Source of the DNA: Cricetomys ansorgei
Lineage: Eukaryota; Chordata; Mammalia; Rodentia; Nesomyidae
Assembly (NCBI GenBank): GCA_026225945.1
Contig: JAMJFZ010001657.1
Span: 1,786,501-1,850,500, forward strand
Length of the DNA: 64,000 nucleotides
Reading direction: 5' to 3'
Under the pieces are notes generated by a model that worked only from the letters and a program-made list of their open reading frames with translations, was not told where the DNA came from and did no database searches. This document shows positions 1 through 9,606 of this stretch, in pieces. A program made the position numbers and the translations under genes. Every line of letters starts with the position of its first letter. Position 1 is the first letter of the stretch.

Positions 1-85
1 GGCTCTTACCAACAAGCCCCACAATCTGAGTTCAATTCCCGGGTCCTACATGACACAAGAAGACAACCTGAAGATCCCCCAGGTA
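1..85 (+). repeat. B3/B2-family SINE fragment
   Basis: The tRNA-like B-box region (gagttcaattcccgggtcc) and the start of the B3A body are visible. The 5' head lies outside the window. It sits in Msra intron 1. Confidence 0.6.
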
Positions 86-544
86 ATCAGCTGATCTTCC
101 CACAAGCAACTGGGGCTTAAGGGTGCATGCAAAGATGCCTCCGAGACACCTCATGCTTAGGACAAGGAGTTCCCACAAACGGAGGAGACAGCCCAGCAAG
201 CCCTTGAAGTAACTAGAAAATGGGGAGGATTGCTGCAAGCAGCTCTGGTCTAAAATTCCACCTCAAAACATAAGCTCACATCGTTAGGTCTCCTTCCAGA
301 GCTTTCTGGGGACAGGCATAGCCTGACGCTCCTGGCGGCCTAGGTGTAAAGGGAGACTAAGGCGGGGCACCTAATGCACTTTTCCTAGCCCAAATATGGA
401 GGGAGCTGCAAGGCTGCAGCCTGGTCAGATCCCAATGCTAGATTCTTTCAGAGTGCTCTGTTTTGTCCTATGAGACTAAAACAAAGAGAAGCACGCAGGC
501 AGGAGACTGCCAGGCTCAGCGCCCACCACTCCCCGACAAGAGAA
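86..544. other. Msra intron 1, proximal part, mostly single-copy
   Basis: This stretch lies downstream of exon 1 on the minus strand, so it is intronic. I see no SINE, exon or splice pair in it. Composition changes from average to GC-rich at about 545 where the CpG island begins. Confidence 0.5.
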
Positions 545-562
545 GGGGGTGAGACGAAGGCT

Positions 563-583
563 GGGGGGGGGCGGGGGGGGGGG
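563..583 (+). other. G-run tract, possible G-quadruplex
   Basis: Nine Gs, one C and eleven Gs follow one another about 120 bp inside intron 1. The G-rich strand is plus, which is the template strand for minus-strand Msra transcription. The run can fold as a G-quadruplex or bind Sp-family factors; neither is shown here. Confidence 0.5.
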
Positions 584-700
584 CGCTACCTCTCCGCGCA
601 CGCGCAGACGCCGAGCCGGGACCCACCCGGGCCCGGAGCTGCTTCTTCCGGGAGGGCGCATTGCGCAGGCTCGGCGCGCAGACTCAGCTCCCGGGCCATT

Positions 701-704
701 TTAC
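701..704 (-). other. Splice donor of Msra exon 1
   Basis: On the minus strand the exon ends gtagcag and the intron starts gtaaaa. The split after the first base of a codon agrees with a conserved Ala codon completed by exon 2 in MsrA proteins. Confidence 0.8.
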
Positions 705-840
705 CTGCTACGGGCAAAGGCTCCCAGCGGCCGGGCAAGGATTCTTCCGCGCTGATGATCTTCGAAGCGGAGTCACCCATCCTCGGGACCCGGGTTGGGC
801 AGTAGAGAAGTTGGCGAGCCCTCCTGGCGGCTGAGAGCAT
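705..840 (-). CDS. Msra: Msra coding exon 1 (peptide-methionine (S)-S-oxide reductase A, N-terminus)
   Basis: The exon encodes the first 45 residues plus one base of MsrA, which reduces the S epimer of methionine sulfoxide in proteins and free methionine using thioredoxin. From ATG at 840..838 it reads MLSAARRARQLLYCPTRVPR and then MGDSASKIISAEESLPGR. The first 20 residues are Arg-rich, without acidic residues, as in a mitochondrial targeting peptide. The second in-frame Met (codon 21, 780..778) is followed by Gly-Asp-Ser-Ala-Ser, the N-myristoylation context known for the cytosolic form of mammalian MsrA. The exon ends ...PLPVA plus one base at 705, followed by a good donor (cag/gtaaaa); codon phase fits the next residues Ala-Lys-His-His of the family. 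The catalytic GCFWG motif lies in a later exon outside the window. The targeting peptide differs from mouse, rat and human as I recall them, while residues 21-38 are well conserved. The reading frame stays open upstream to an ATG at 1068, but family starts favour 840. Confidence 0.9.
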
Positions 841-1068
841 GAGCGGCGTGCCTGTCCCGTGGGGCCGACCTCCTGCCCGGCTGCCTCTGAGGGACAAAGT
901 TCCCGGAGTACAAGAAGCGGCGCGGGCCAAAACTGTGCTGGCCCCGCGCCACCGCGGGGTGTTAAAAGTTCCTGCTTTCCCAACCTCTGCAGCCGGTGTT
1001 CCGGGTGCCCGGGAAGGGCTTAGCCAAGCGGGGTTTCCTGGGTGGTTTTGGTACTCAGTCAACCACAA

Positions 1069-2205
1069 AGCAGAAAAGGATCAGTGTGTGTGCATAAAAA
1101 GGCAGCCACTAGAAGAAAGGCAGCTGTAAGAGGGTGGGCGGATGGACAGTTAGGGAATTTACCTGTTGGAACCATCTTGATAAGTCGAATTGATCCAAAG
1201 GAAAAGCAAATCACAGTTCTTAACACCACAAAGGGACCACGTACTCAGTGTGAAATATGTGTGTGTGTTTTATAAATAAACTATATACAGTGTGTATGTA
1301 TGTGTGTATATAAATACATTGTCCAGCCCATCTCACAGTCCATAAAATAGAGAATGCACGCACAAATAGATTGCTAACACTGTTTAGATGAAGTTAACGG
1401 TGCAATTGGATCAGTCTTACTTCTGAAATCACGGGAGAGAATATTCCTAGTACAAATTTCCAGTCTTAATCTCTAGGTAGCTAGAGCCACAGAGTGACTT
1501 GAGAGGTCTATGAGATTTTGGTTTACACACTCTGCCAGAAAGGGCTGACAGTCTCCAATGAAGGAAGGGAGGATTAGCACCCACTGGAATTTGAAGCTTT
1601 GAACCTAAGCTCCTCCACGGGTTTGCTTACCACTTTGTGTTCACGTGTGTAATATAAGGACAGGGGGATTAGCATGTTGTATAGAATGTTGCCAGACACA
1701 CAACGTTAAACAGATTAAGATGTTTACCTTATAATGTAGAAGTCCCCTGGGCCAATTTGTATCAACAGTTTACTTTTGATTTTTTTTTTTTTTTTTGCCG
1801 TGAAATTATGCCAAGCAGGATCTTTCTACAAAGACCTTGCCTGAAACCATCCCAAGGTGTCCCTTCCAGGATTGAAGGGGGCCTGGTCACTTAAAAAAAA
1901 AAAATCTTTCAAACAAATATTTTCTAACTTAACTGCCTTTTGATGCTTTTTCTGTTTTGTGGTTGATGGAATACAGGAACCAATGCAAGAAATACTGTGT
2001 AATAGGAGAATTTGCAATATTAAGGGAAACTATTTATGTAATGTTAGGTACCCCAGAACCACAGTCCATAAATACTTAGTATGTGAGATATATAAAAAAG
2101 CATGATTTTCCATTACCCACTGAGGGAAAATGAAAAAAATAAAAGCAATGTTTAGAACTGTATTGTTTGGAGTAGTGGGATTCTACTGAAGTTTCTCTCC
2201 TGCCT
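1069..2205. other. Msra 5' flank, single-copy
   Basis: No SINE or LTR is recognisable. Short TG-rich runs lie at 1253-1310, a T-run at 1777-1797 and an A-run at 1892-1902. Proximal regulatory sequence is possible near the CpG island but nothing specific can be named. Confidence 0.4.
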
Positions 2206-2214
2206 TACGGTCCT

Positions 2215-2280
2215 GGGAAGCCAACTCAGCTCAGGTAGCAGGCACCTCTGCCTGCTGAACCATCACTGTGGGCCCTGCTT
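2215..2280 (-). repeat. B3A-like SINE head, fragment
   Basis: The antisense of the tRNA-like head (gcctgctgaaccatcactg, then gggcc) is visible. It is short and diverged. Confidence 0.45.
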
Positions 2281-2451
2281 CAAAATTTTTTAAGTGTTCT
2301 GTATGCATTGTTTAAATGTTCTCAAGGATCCTAATGGTTATACTACATTCATGAAAACAAACATTTATAAAGGAAAGAATTATCTCAATTCCCAGTCTTC
2401 CTTTATACAGTGGTTTCTTATACCATTTATCAAAATAGCAGTGTTTGCTGA

Positions 2452-2833
2452 TGTACTGGCTGGTTTTGTGCCAACTTGACACAAGTTAGAGTCATCAGAG
2501 AGGAAAGAGCCTCAGTTGAGAAAATGTCTCCATAAGATCCAGCTGTAAGGCATTTTCTTAATTAGTGATTAATGGAGGCGGACCCAGCCCACTGAGGGTG
2601 GTATCATCCCTAGGCTGGTGGTCCTGGGCTCTATAAGACAGAGCAAGCTATGGGAAGTAAGCCAGTAATCAGCACTCCTCCATGGCCTATGCATTAACTC
2701 CTGCCTTCAGGTTCCTTCCCTGTCTGAGTTCCTGTCCTTTAATGATGGACTACAATGTGGAAGTATAAACTGAACAAACCCTTTCCTCCCCAACTTGCTT
2801 TTTGTCACAGCAATAGAAATCCTAACTAAGAAA
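2452..2833 (+). mobile_element. MT-type MaLR solo LTR
   Basis: The element begins TGTACTGGCTGGTTTTGTG and ends near ctaactaagaaa, with the internal MT landmarks (agatccagctgtaaggcatt, ggctggtggtcctggg, tttcctccccaacttgc). It is flanked by a perfect 5-bp target duplication GCTGA (2447-2451 and 2834-2838). About 382 bp, the usual MT LTR size. MT LTRs are rodent-specific and can act as promoters in oocytes; no activity is claimed here. Confidence 0.9.
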
Positions 2834-2844
2834 GCTGAGTTGTT

Positions 2845-2968
2845 TATTTTCTTGTTTGTTCATTACAAAGTCTCCATGTAGCCCTGACTAACCTGGAACT
2901 CACAGAGACCCTCCTGCCTCTGCCTCCCAAGTGCTGAAATTAAAGCTGTGTGCCACCATACCCAACCT
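2845..2968 (-). repeat. B1 SINE
   Basis: Antisense B1 landmarks are present: agtctccatgtagccctga, cctggaactcacagagac, gcctctgcctcccaagtgct. The 5' box at 2950-2968 is diverged. Confidence 0.85.
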
Positions 2969-3365
2969 CTGAGTTTTGTTTTTTGCTGTTTTCAAGACTA
3001 GGCCTTGCTTTCCTTCAGACTCCCCAACTACTTCCTCCAAGCTTTTCCTCCATATTTACTGACACGTGCTGATTTATCATCCTTGTAATTATACAGGCTT
3101 TCTGACAAATTCTAATGACTTATAGCCTTCAAGATATAGTCTACACATTCTCTTTGGAACAACAAAGAATCTTAAAATACAACAGTTTCAAGAAAATATG
3201 TCATTTCTCTTTAAGTATGTCAACCTAAAAGAAACAGTCTCCCACTAAACAGGACCCTGTTTCTTCTTCCATAGTGAGTGGATTAGAGAGAGAGCTCAGT
3301 TATACTCTTCTCAGACCTTAGTCTAGAACCCACATGATAAAGCTGGGCATGGTAGCACAGCTTGT

Positions 3366-3756
3366 TGTAATCGAGGGCACAGTGAAACCACCAAACTGGA
3401 TCACTCCATAGGTAGAAAGAAGGGGTTATTGGCAGTCAAACTAACCAAGGTTATCTTGGGAGAGGGGGGCAGAGAGAAGAGCAAACTGGCAAGAAACCAA
3501 GCAGATTTTTTTATGACAGCAGAGTGGGGATCTTTGAGCTGATACAGGCTGTCTGGATTGACTGGGAAGTATGTGCCCTTGCCTGATTAACTTTGGGGAA
3601 ATGTAAAGGTGGTTCCTGGTAAACAGAAACCTCCTTAGGAGATCTGTTTTTCTGGTAAACAGAAACCTGTCTTTAAGCTTGCTTACCCTGCCAAAGTCCT
3701 TCTGTAGGGCAATGTCACCATTACTGCCATTTTGGAGTGCCAGTTTGGACCCAACA
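3366..3756 (-). mobile_element. Solo LTR inserted in a SINE
   Basis: The 391-bp segment runs TGTAATCGAG to GACCCAACA, so it has TG...CA ends on both strands. It is bounded by an exact 5-bp duplication CTTGT (3361-3365 and 3757-3761) that falls in the conserved cttgtaa of the SINE body. The minus orientation is preferred because that strand shows a TATA-like cataaaa followed by a pyrimidine-rich stretch and a degenerate poly(A) signal. The ERV family is not identified. Confidence 0.8.
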
Positions 3757-3858
3757 CTTGTAAGTGCTGGGGAGGTAGAGGCAGACAGATCCCTGAGGCT
3801 TACTACCCAGCCAATTTAGCTTGCTCGGTGAGCTCCAGGTCAAGAGGATCTACCTCAA

Positions 3859-3905
<47 letters not shown>

Positions 3906-3930
3906 TAGATAGATAGATAGATAGATAGAT
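3859..3930 (+). repeat. (GATA)n/(GACA)n microsatellite
   Basis: Five GATA-type units, about eight GACA-type units and seven GATA-type units occupy the linker of the composite SINE. It generates spurious low-complexity ORFs on the minus strand. Confidence 0.95.
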
Positions 3931-4067
3931 GGAAAAGCAAGATGGCTAGCACCCCTGAGGAATGGAGAAATGACACCCAGTGTTGATGTCTGATCTCCAC
4001 AAGCATGTACATACACATGCACATGGAACCAAATGAACATGTACTCATACAACAACAGAGAAAACAA

Positions 4068-4205
4068 GCATGATGGTGCAAGCCTATAATCTCAATATTT
4101 GGGAGCTAGAGGCAAGAGGATTAAGAGTTCAAGTCCAGCCTCAGCTGTACAGTGAGTTTGAGGCCAAGCTGGGCTACATGAGTTCTGTATTCCAACCAGA
4201 AAACA
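4068..4205 (+). repeat. B1 SINE
   Basis: A diverged B1 (gcatgatggtgcaagcctat, agttcaagtccagcctcagc, gggctacatgag). Confidence 0.75.
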
Positions 4206-5596
4206 ACAAAAACCTTATGGAAGAAGTCAACACACAAAGACATTTTCATCTAGCATGTGCTAAGGAAGTTGATTGTTGTCTAAGTATGGATATACTACTT
4301 CCCTAATGAAAACATACTTGTTGCTTGATCACTAAGGTCGAACTATGTTCGGTTGTTTTACTTTAATTTGCATTTATATTCCTACTACTCACAGATTCTT
4401 CTAGAACCTTCCTTGGTTTATGAGGTTGCCAACTGTGTCCCACTGCAAGCTAAGCACCAATGGGATCGTGCACATGGAAGACTCGGGCCTTCTGAAGAAG
4501 AAAACGCCAACAACTCAGAGAAGCCATTCAAGAGCCAACATGTGCTAGACATTTAGCTATCGCCTGTACTCTTTATTAAACAGTAAATACAGCAACAGTA
4601 CCCTGGCATACTCAAATAGATAAGGTTTCACTTACCTGGGTAGAGAGACACCCTTATAAATGAATAAATAAAAAGCTTAAGTGGCATTTACATTTGCATA
4701 CTTACAACCAAGGGGCTTTATATATGGCCTGTCTCCAGAAGATACAAAGCTCTCTGAAGAATTTAATTAACTGCATGGATTATTTTTACCGAATTTTTAA
4801 GAGGAAGATGAAATAAGAATAGCCTTCATTATTAAACAGTCAGATCCTGTTAGCTCCGCGTACTTTATTTTTAACCTTTGCTACAACTCATTTTCTAAGT
4901 TTTGTAGGTGAAGAAACTCAGACTCAGAGAGGCACCCAAACAAATAGCGGGGAGAACCTGGATTCAAATCTAGCTTTCTGAAGTCCCAAGTTCAAGATCA
5001 CAGCTTTACAAAAAATTCAAGCTGGGTGGACCTGACTTGGATAAATGTCCCAGCTGTTCAACACTGCCTTGGAAGTTTGGATCTAAGTAGAACACAGAAT
5101 GGAATGATTTAGGTAAAAGGTAAAAACACCCCTTCAGGGTCTTTCCCAGGAAACAAGCCTGTGTCTCCCACCATTCCTTCATCTCTTGTCTGAACACTAG
5201 CAAGACCACCAGGTTCTAATTGGACCTGTCCTTGCAGGCGAGGATGACGAGGTGTGGCCATGTGATGAAGTGACAATACTAGGAGGAGAGGTGTGGTTCT
5301 GTGCAGCCTAGGTCATGACCTTAGGAGCAAGGGGCATGCTCCCTTCTAACCTGTCTCCTCCCCTGATGGCTGACATGGAGCTGAGAGAACCAGAGCCCAA
5401 CAACCAATGCAATGGGATAGGAGAAAGGCAGCATTGAACAGCCTGGTCCCCTTTGTAAAGAGGACGACTTCCCGTTCATGTTCCTCCTGCTCCAAGCTAG
5501 ACTGGGTCCCCCGATGATGTATGCACCTGGAGCCTTTCCTACCAAGCTCCTAAAGACATGCTTGAAGATTATAATAGCTTCAGCAAAATCTCATTT
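4206..5596. other. Single-copy stretch with one MIR
   Basis: Apart from the MIR at 4855-4990 I recognise nothing. Short ORFs here have no recognisable domain. Confidence 0.4.
4855..4990 (+). repeat. MIR SINE (ancient)
   Basis: The MIR core is visible as gtgaagaaactcagactcag, followed by agaggcacccaa and gaacctggattcaaatc. MIRs predate the mammalian radiation. Confidence 0.7.
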
Positions 5597-5824
5597 TAGA
5601 AGATTTATTATTTTTATGTGTGTGTGCCTGCGCGTGCACACATTCAACTGCAAGAGCTTACGTGTACTATATGGGTACAAGTGCTCGTGTAGGCCAGAGG
5701 GATCAGATCTCCTGGTACTGCAGTTACAGGCAGTTAATTGTAAGCTGCCTGATATGGAAACCAAACCCAAGTCCACAGAAAGGACATTAAATACTTTTAT
5801 CCCCTGAGCTAGCTCTCCAACCCC
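5597..5824 (-). repeat. B3-type SINE
   Basis: Antisense B3 with agatttattatttttatgtg, ggccagagggatcagatctc, gagttacagg-like and terminal gagctagctctccaacccc. Confidence 0.85.
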
Positions 5825-5844
5825 TAAATCACATGTTTTAGAGC

Positions 5845-6080
5845 CAGTCCTGGTGGCACACGCCTGTAACCCTAGCTACCTTGGATATTGAGGTGGGAGG
5901 ATTCTAAATTCCAGGCACATCTGGACTGTAGAGTGGGTTTTAGGACAATCTGAACAACTTCATGAGAACCTGTCCCAAAAAAGAGGTTGGAGAATAGCTG
6001 GGATATAGCATAGCAGTAGAGTGCTTCCTGGCCTTCGTGAAGGCCTAGGGTCAAGCCCCATTATGGCCCAAAATAAACAA
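5845..6080 (+). repeat. B4 SINE (B1-like plus ID-like)
   Basis: A B1-like half (ctggtggcacacgcctgtaa) is followed by an ID-like half (agctgggatatagcatagca, ggcctagggtcaagcccc) ending in an A-rich tail. Confidence 0.65.
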
Positions 6081-6154
6081 AACAAATAGATGAACGATCA
6101 CCTGGTATTATCTGTTTGCTTGAGGGTTTTATTATTGGCCTTTATGTGTTTTCT

Positions 6155-6234
6155 TTTGAGATAAGGACTCTCTACATAGTGCTGGCTGACCTAGAACTCA
6201 CTATAAACACCGCGCTGAGCCTCACCACACCTCA
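6155..6234 (-). repeat. B1 fragment
   Basis: ttttgagataaggactctct and gctgacctagaactcacta match antisense B1. The 5' part is degraded. Confidence 0.65.
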
Positions 6235-6719
6235 CTGTTTTGTTCATTTTTCTTGATGACAAATAAGTTAAGATGGGGAAGTTCCTAGAATACTTCCTCA
6301 CATGTAGATGTTAGTTATGACTGCAATAATATTTAATCATACAATCAGTAGTGATAAATCTTCTCCACAGGACAGTAAGATAGGCAGGCAGGGATCATGT
6401 CAGTAATTGATGGTTACTGCTTCCCGAAAGCCAACTGCAGGTCAGACATTTAGTACTTATTGAGCCAACATTGGCCAAATGACTACATGGGCCAGCCTCC
6501 ATATCTCCTGACCATCTGCATGAACCCATCTCTGTCTTAGCCATCACTGCAGGATGCTCAGTGGACTAGAGACAAGCAGTAGTCCTCCTCGCTCAGAGGC
6601 AGGGGAATCATGAGCCGGAGGATAGTCTGGACTATGTAGGAAAGACAGAAAGAAAGTCTCCTCAACTCTTATTTCAGTATCTGAATGCCCTCAGATTTGT
6701 GTACAAATTAAACCAGAAA
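6235..6719. other. Single-copy stretch
   Basis: Nothing recognised beyond a weak SINE-like remnant near 6560-6650. Confidence 0.35.
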
Positions 6720-6775
6720 GGGGGTGGGAGAGAGGGGAGAGAGAGAGGACAGAAGTGGGAGGGGGAGAGAGAATC
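6720..6775 (+). repeat. GA-rich low-complexity tract
   Basis: Purine-rich (gggtgggagagaggggagag) with few interruptions. Confidence 0.8.
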
Positions 6776-6822
6776 CAAAAGAATGGGAGAGATTTTGTTA
6801 TGTACATGAAACTGCAGTTTAG

Positions 6823-6949
6823 GCCGCTGAGATGGCTCAGGTGAAAGTGCTTGCCATGCAAACCTGATCCCCTGGACTTGATCCCCAGGAACCCCAGTAG
6901 AAGGAGAATACTGACTCCTAAAAGCTGTCCTCTGACCTCCACAGGCACA

Positions 6950-6988
<39 letters not shown>
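6823..6988 (+). repeat. B3A-type SINE with (CA)n tail
   Basis: gctgagatggctcaggtgaa, gatccccaggaacccc and ctgtcctctgacctccacag identify the family. The tail is a CA run from 6953 to 6988. Confidence 0.85.
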
Positions 6989-6991
<3 letters not shown>

Positions 6992-7140
6992 TGATAATAA
7001 TAATACATGACGAACTTATCAACATTATCTCTTCTTTAATTATTTACTAAAAATATAGGACAATGAAACAAGATGCCAGTGAACACACTCCACAGGCTGC
7101 CTAATGTAACAACTGTGGCTACAACTACTTCAGCCTAAAG

Positions 7141-7344
7141 CAGCCAGTTCTCAATCTGTGCGCCACAGCACCTTTGAGGGTCAAACTAAGAGCATCTGCA
7201 TATCAGATATTTGCATTATGATTCACAACAGTAGCAAAACTACAGCTATGAAGTAGCAACAAAAGTAATTTTATGGTTGGGGGTCACCACAACATGAGGA
7301 ACTGTATTAAAGGGTCTCAGCATTAGGAGGGTTGAGAACCACTG
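7141..7344. mobile_element. hAT-Charlie MITE, URR1-like (copy 1)
   Basis: Terminal inverted repeats are recognisable (degraded cagccagttctcaatc at the left, ggttgagaaccactg at the right), with the conserved core aattttatggttgggggtca. The presumed 8-bp duplications are GCCTAAAG and ATGTAAAG, five of eight identical, as expected after decay. Confidence 0.8.
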
Positions 7345-7819
7345 ATGTAAAGACAGGGCAATCTCAAGGCACTGGAGGCCACTCACAATATTTGTTGACA
7401 AACTGAGCAGAGAACAGGGAGATTCAGCATCCAAGTGAGGCCCAGATAGCAACCTGGTTTTGGTTTAACCAGTTCTGTGACCTTTGACAAGGTATTTGCT
7501 GTGTCATCTTTGCCCTCCTTTACTGAGAAGACAGGAGAGAGAAATCACAAGTCCTCTAAACTCACTGAATCACAGACTTTTTAAGCTGAGGGAGAATTTA
7601 GTGATCTGTCCATCAACAGGTGGTTCTTAAGTTCACTGTCAAAGGGCGGCATTGAACATTCACCTGCTGCATGAGGCTGTCCGGATCGTCATGCATAAGA
7701 CAATATTCGGAGGCACACTCATTCTCTGGAAACTGTGCTGAATGACCGAGAGAAAGGGGTGAGAAAGGATATCTCATTAAAACCTATTTTAAGTAAAGTG
7801 TGCTGTTTTAAGCCATTAT

Positions 7820-7823
<4 letters not shown>
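7345..7823. other. Single-copy stretch with possible MIR remnant
   Basis: About 7458-7530 (cagttctgtgacctttgacaa) resembles the MIR 'ctgtgtgaccttgggcaa' segment. Nothing else is recognised. Confidence 0.4.
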
Positions 7824-7863
<40 letters not shown>

Positions 7864-7975
7864 ATGCATGTACATGAGCATGCAGGTGCCCACAATGCCA
7901 GAAAGGGACCTTGGATGTCCTGGAGGTGGAGTTACAGGCAGTTGTTAGCTGCCCAATGTGGGTATTTATAGCCAA
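7824..7975 (-). repeat. B3-type SINE with (TG)n
   Basis: A TG run at 7824-7862 is followed by antisense B3 body (ggaggtggagttacaggcag, ttgttagctgcc). Confidence 0.75.
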
Positions 7976-8039
7976 TTATTAACTTCAGTGATAAATTTAC
8001 AAAGACACGTGACACATTATTAAAGGTACAATCCAGATG

Positions 8040-8522
8040 GACCTGAGCAGAGAGCACAATACGCCATCTTCCAGCTCCAACTCTCTCTTTGTCCTGGCAG
8101 TTTTTTCTTATCTTCTAAGGTCCCTCCTTGCTCTCTCTTAGAAGTCTATTTGCATGACCAAAGAGATACAATGGCTTTATTCCTCCCAAACCTTTGCCTG
8201 TCAGGGTGTGTCCACATTTATAGTGAGTGCCATCCAACATAAAAGGTGCCAGGTCACACCCTGATGGAGCCATGTCCGTGTTTATAGGACAGTTAGGAGA
8301 GGCTAGATCAGGTCTTTGCTGCCTCTGGTCTGGCGGAGTAGTCAAACAGCTTCTTTATCAGCAGCTCGTTTTACAATGGAGCTAAGGAGTAGCTCTTACA
8401 TATATACATTAGAAGCAGGCTGTTTCAAATATAGAAATCACATCCTGCCGGGCCTCAGACAGCTGGTGCGATGAATGTCTTCATCATTTAATATCTGGAG
8501 ATATGCTCAACTATCCACAACA
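8040..8522 (-). mobile_element. 3' LTR of an old ERV
   Basis: On the minus strand the segment starts TGTTGTGGATAG at 8522, directly after a polypurine tract. It carries TATA-like boxes (complement of 8216-8222 and of about 8280-8286) and an AATAAA (complement of 8176-8181). The far edge near 8040 is approximate. No ERV family is claimed. Confidence 0.65.
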
Positions 8523-9538
8523 TCTCCTCCCTTTTGTCGAAGACTGGCTTTATCTCTAACACCAGTAGGACTATATACAATAACAAAACAATCATCGCAA
8601 TGATGCAAAGGGGCTAAATGAAGTCACAATATCTGCCAAGCCTTTTATAATCTCTAGCTCGGCTGTAACATGGCAATCTCTTGAAAGAAAGTCTATCTGA
8701 GTTCACGAAAGTTTGTATGAGTTCCAAAAACTTAATGACGTTACTGTCCTTAAGAAGATCCATCTCAGCTGTAGCAGAAATCAGTGTGATATCTTCATAA
8801 TGGAGTGACCTTCTTTCAGCAGTCATCGGCGTCAGCATTCCCGAACATGAGTTTTGCAAGACCTGTCTCCAATTCATTCAATTCAATCTGATCATTTGTT
8901 TTTCTCTGAAAACATACAGACTTTAAAAAGTAACGTGTAGGAACATTCTAGCATTAATATGTGTATGAAGTGCGTGGCGTGCACAAGAAGTGTTATAGTT
9001 ATGGTGGCCAGAACACAGGCTCTTTAAGCAATAGGTAAGGCAATGGCATGTGTCTTGCAGATGTGCTTTGATACTCCTAGGGGGAGCCATAAACGCTGCA
9101 GTTCCGGGGTCTCAAGCCTTACATTATTGTCCATGTATCTAACCAAATTCTTTGATGGCGTACTACATTTTACACCTTGGTAGATTCAATGTGCCAAGGG
9201 CATTAATCTCATGCTCCTTACTTCTGAATGCTTGAAGTGTGTGAGCCACATTTGAGACATTATATACCTAAACGTTGTGGATCATCACCCATAAACATCT
9301 ATAAACTACCCTTAGCATGGCAGAACAATACAGTACTGTGTAGGACGCCAATCCAGCACAATGCTAAGATGGCGCCGGCTTCCGGACGGCTTAGTAGTAA
9401 ACAACGGCTTTGCTCATGCGCTACAGTTGAGAACAGCTTGGCTCTTGGTAACACACCCGTAACAAACCCGCAAAAGCGGATATGCAAATGAGGTGTTGCA
9501 GAGGTAGCCTATCATTAGGAACCACGATTCCTGCAGTG

Positions 9539-9545
9539 TATATAA
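9539..9545 (+). promoter_or_regulatory. TATA box of the IAP-like LTR
   Basis: tatataa lies about 56 bp before the LTR AATAAA, placing the transcription start near 9570 and a very short R region. Promoter activity is not shown. Confidence 0.65.
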
Positions 9546-9600
9546 GCAGCTTGCTCTTGGGGCTTGGGGTCCTCCCGCATCATGATGAAGTGCTCCTCAC

Positions 9601-9606
9601 AATAAA
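9601..9606 (+). terminator. Poly(A) signal of the IAP-like LTR
   Basis: aataaa is correctly spaced between the TATA box and the LTR end. Confidence 0.75.

Larger units (their letters stand above)
545..1040. promoter_or_regulatory. CpG island, probable Msra promoter
   Basis: CpG is dense from about 585 to 1010 (for example around 597-612, 669-680 and 945-957) and scarce in nearly all the rest of the window. The island contains coding exon 1 and should contain the minus-strand start site at some position above 840. No TATA box is evident in the minus orientation, which fits a broad CpG-type housekeeping promoter. The exact start site cannot be read from sequence. A GC box (gggcgg) lies at 1136-1141 just beyond the island. 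Confidence 0.8.
3284..4040 (+). repeat. B4/RSINE-type composite SINE, split by an LTR
   Basis: A tRNA-like head (3284-3340) is joined to a B1-like body (aaagctgggcatggtagcac at 3340) that resumes at 3757 (taagtgctggggaggtagag) and ends with the family-specific tail (cctgaggaatggagaaatgacaccc). The gap is the LTR at 3366-3756. The A-rich linker has become a GATA/GACA microsatellite. Confidence 0.75.

Noticed and set aside
839..1129. 96-codon plus-strand frame in the CpG island
   Set aside because: It overlaps Msra exon 1 5' sequence on the other strand, has no recognisable domain, and long frames are expected by chance in GC-rich DNA.
8614..8877. 87-codon minus frame as an intact ERV gene
   Set aside because: It has no recognised domain and lies in a decayed provirus with many stops.
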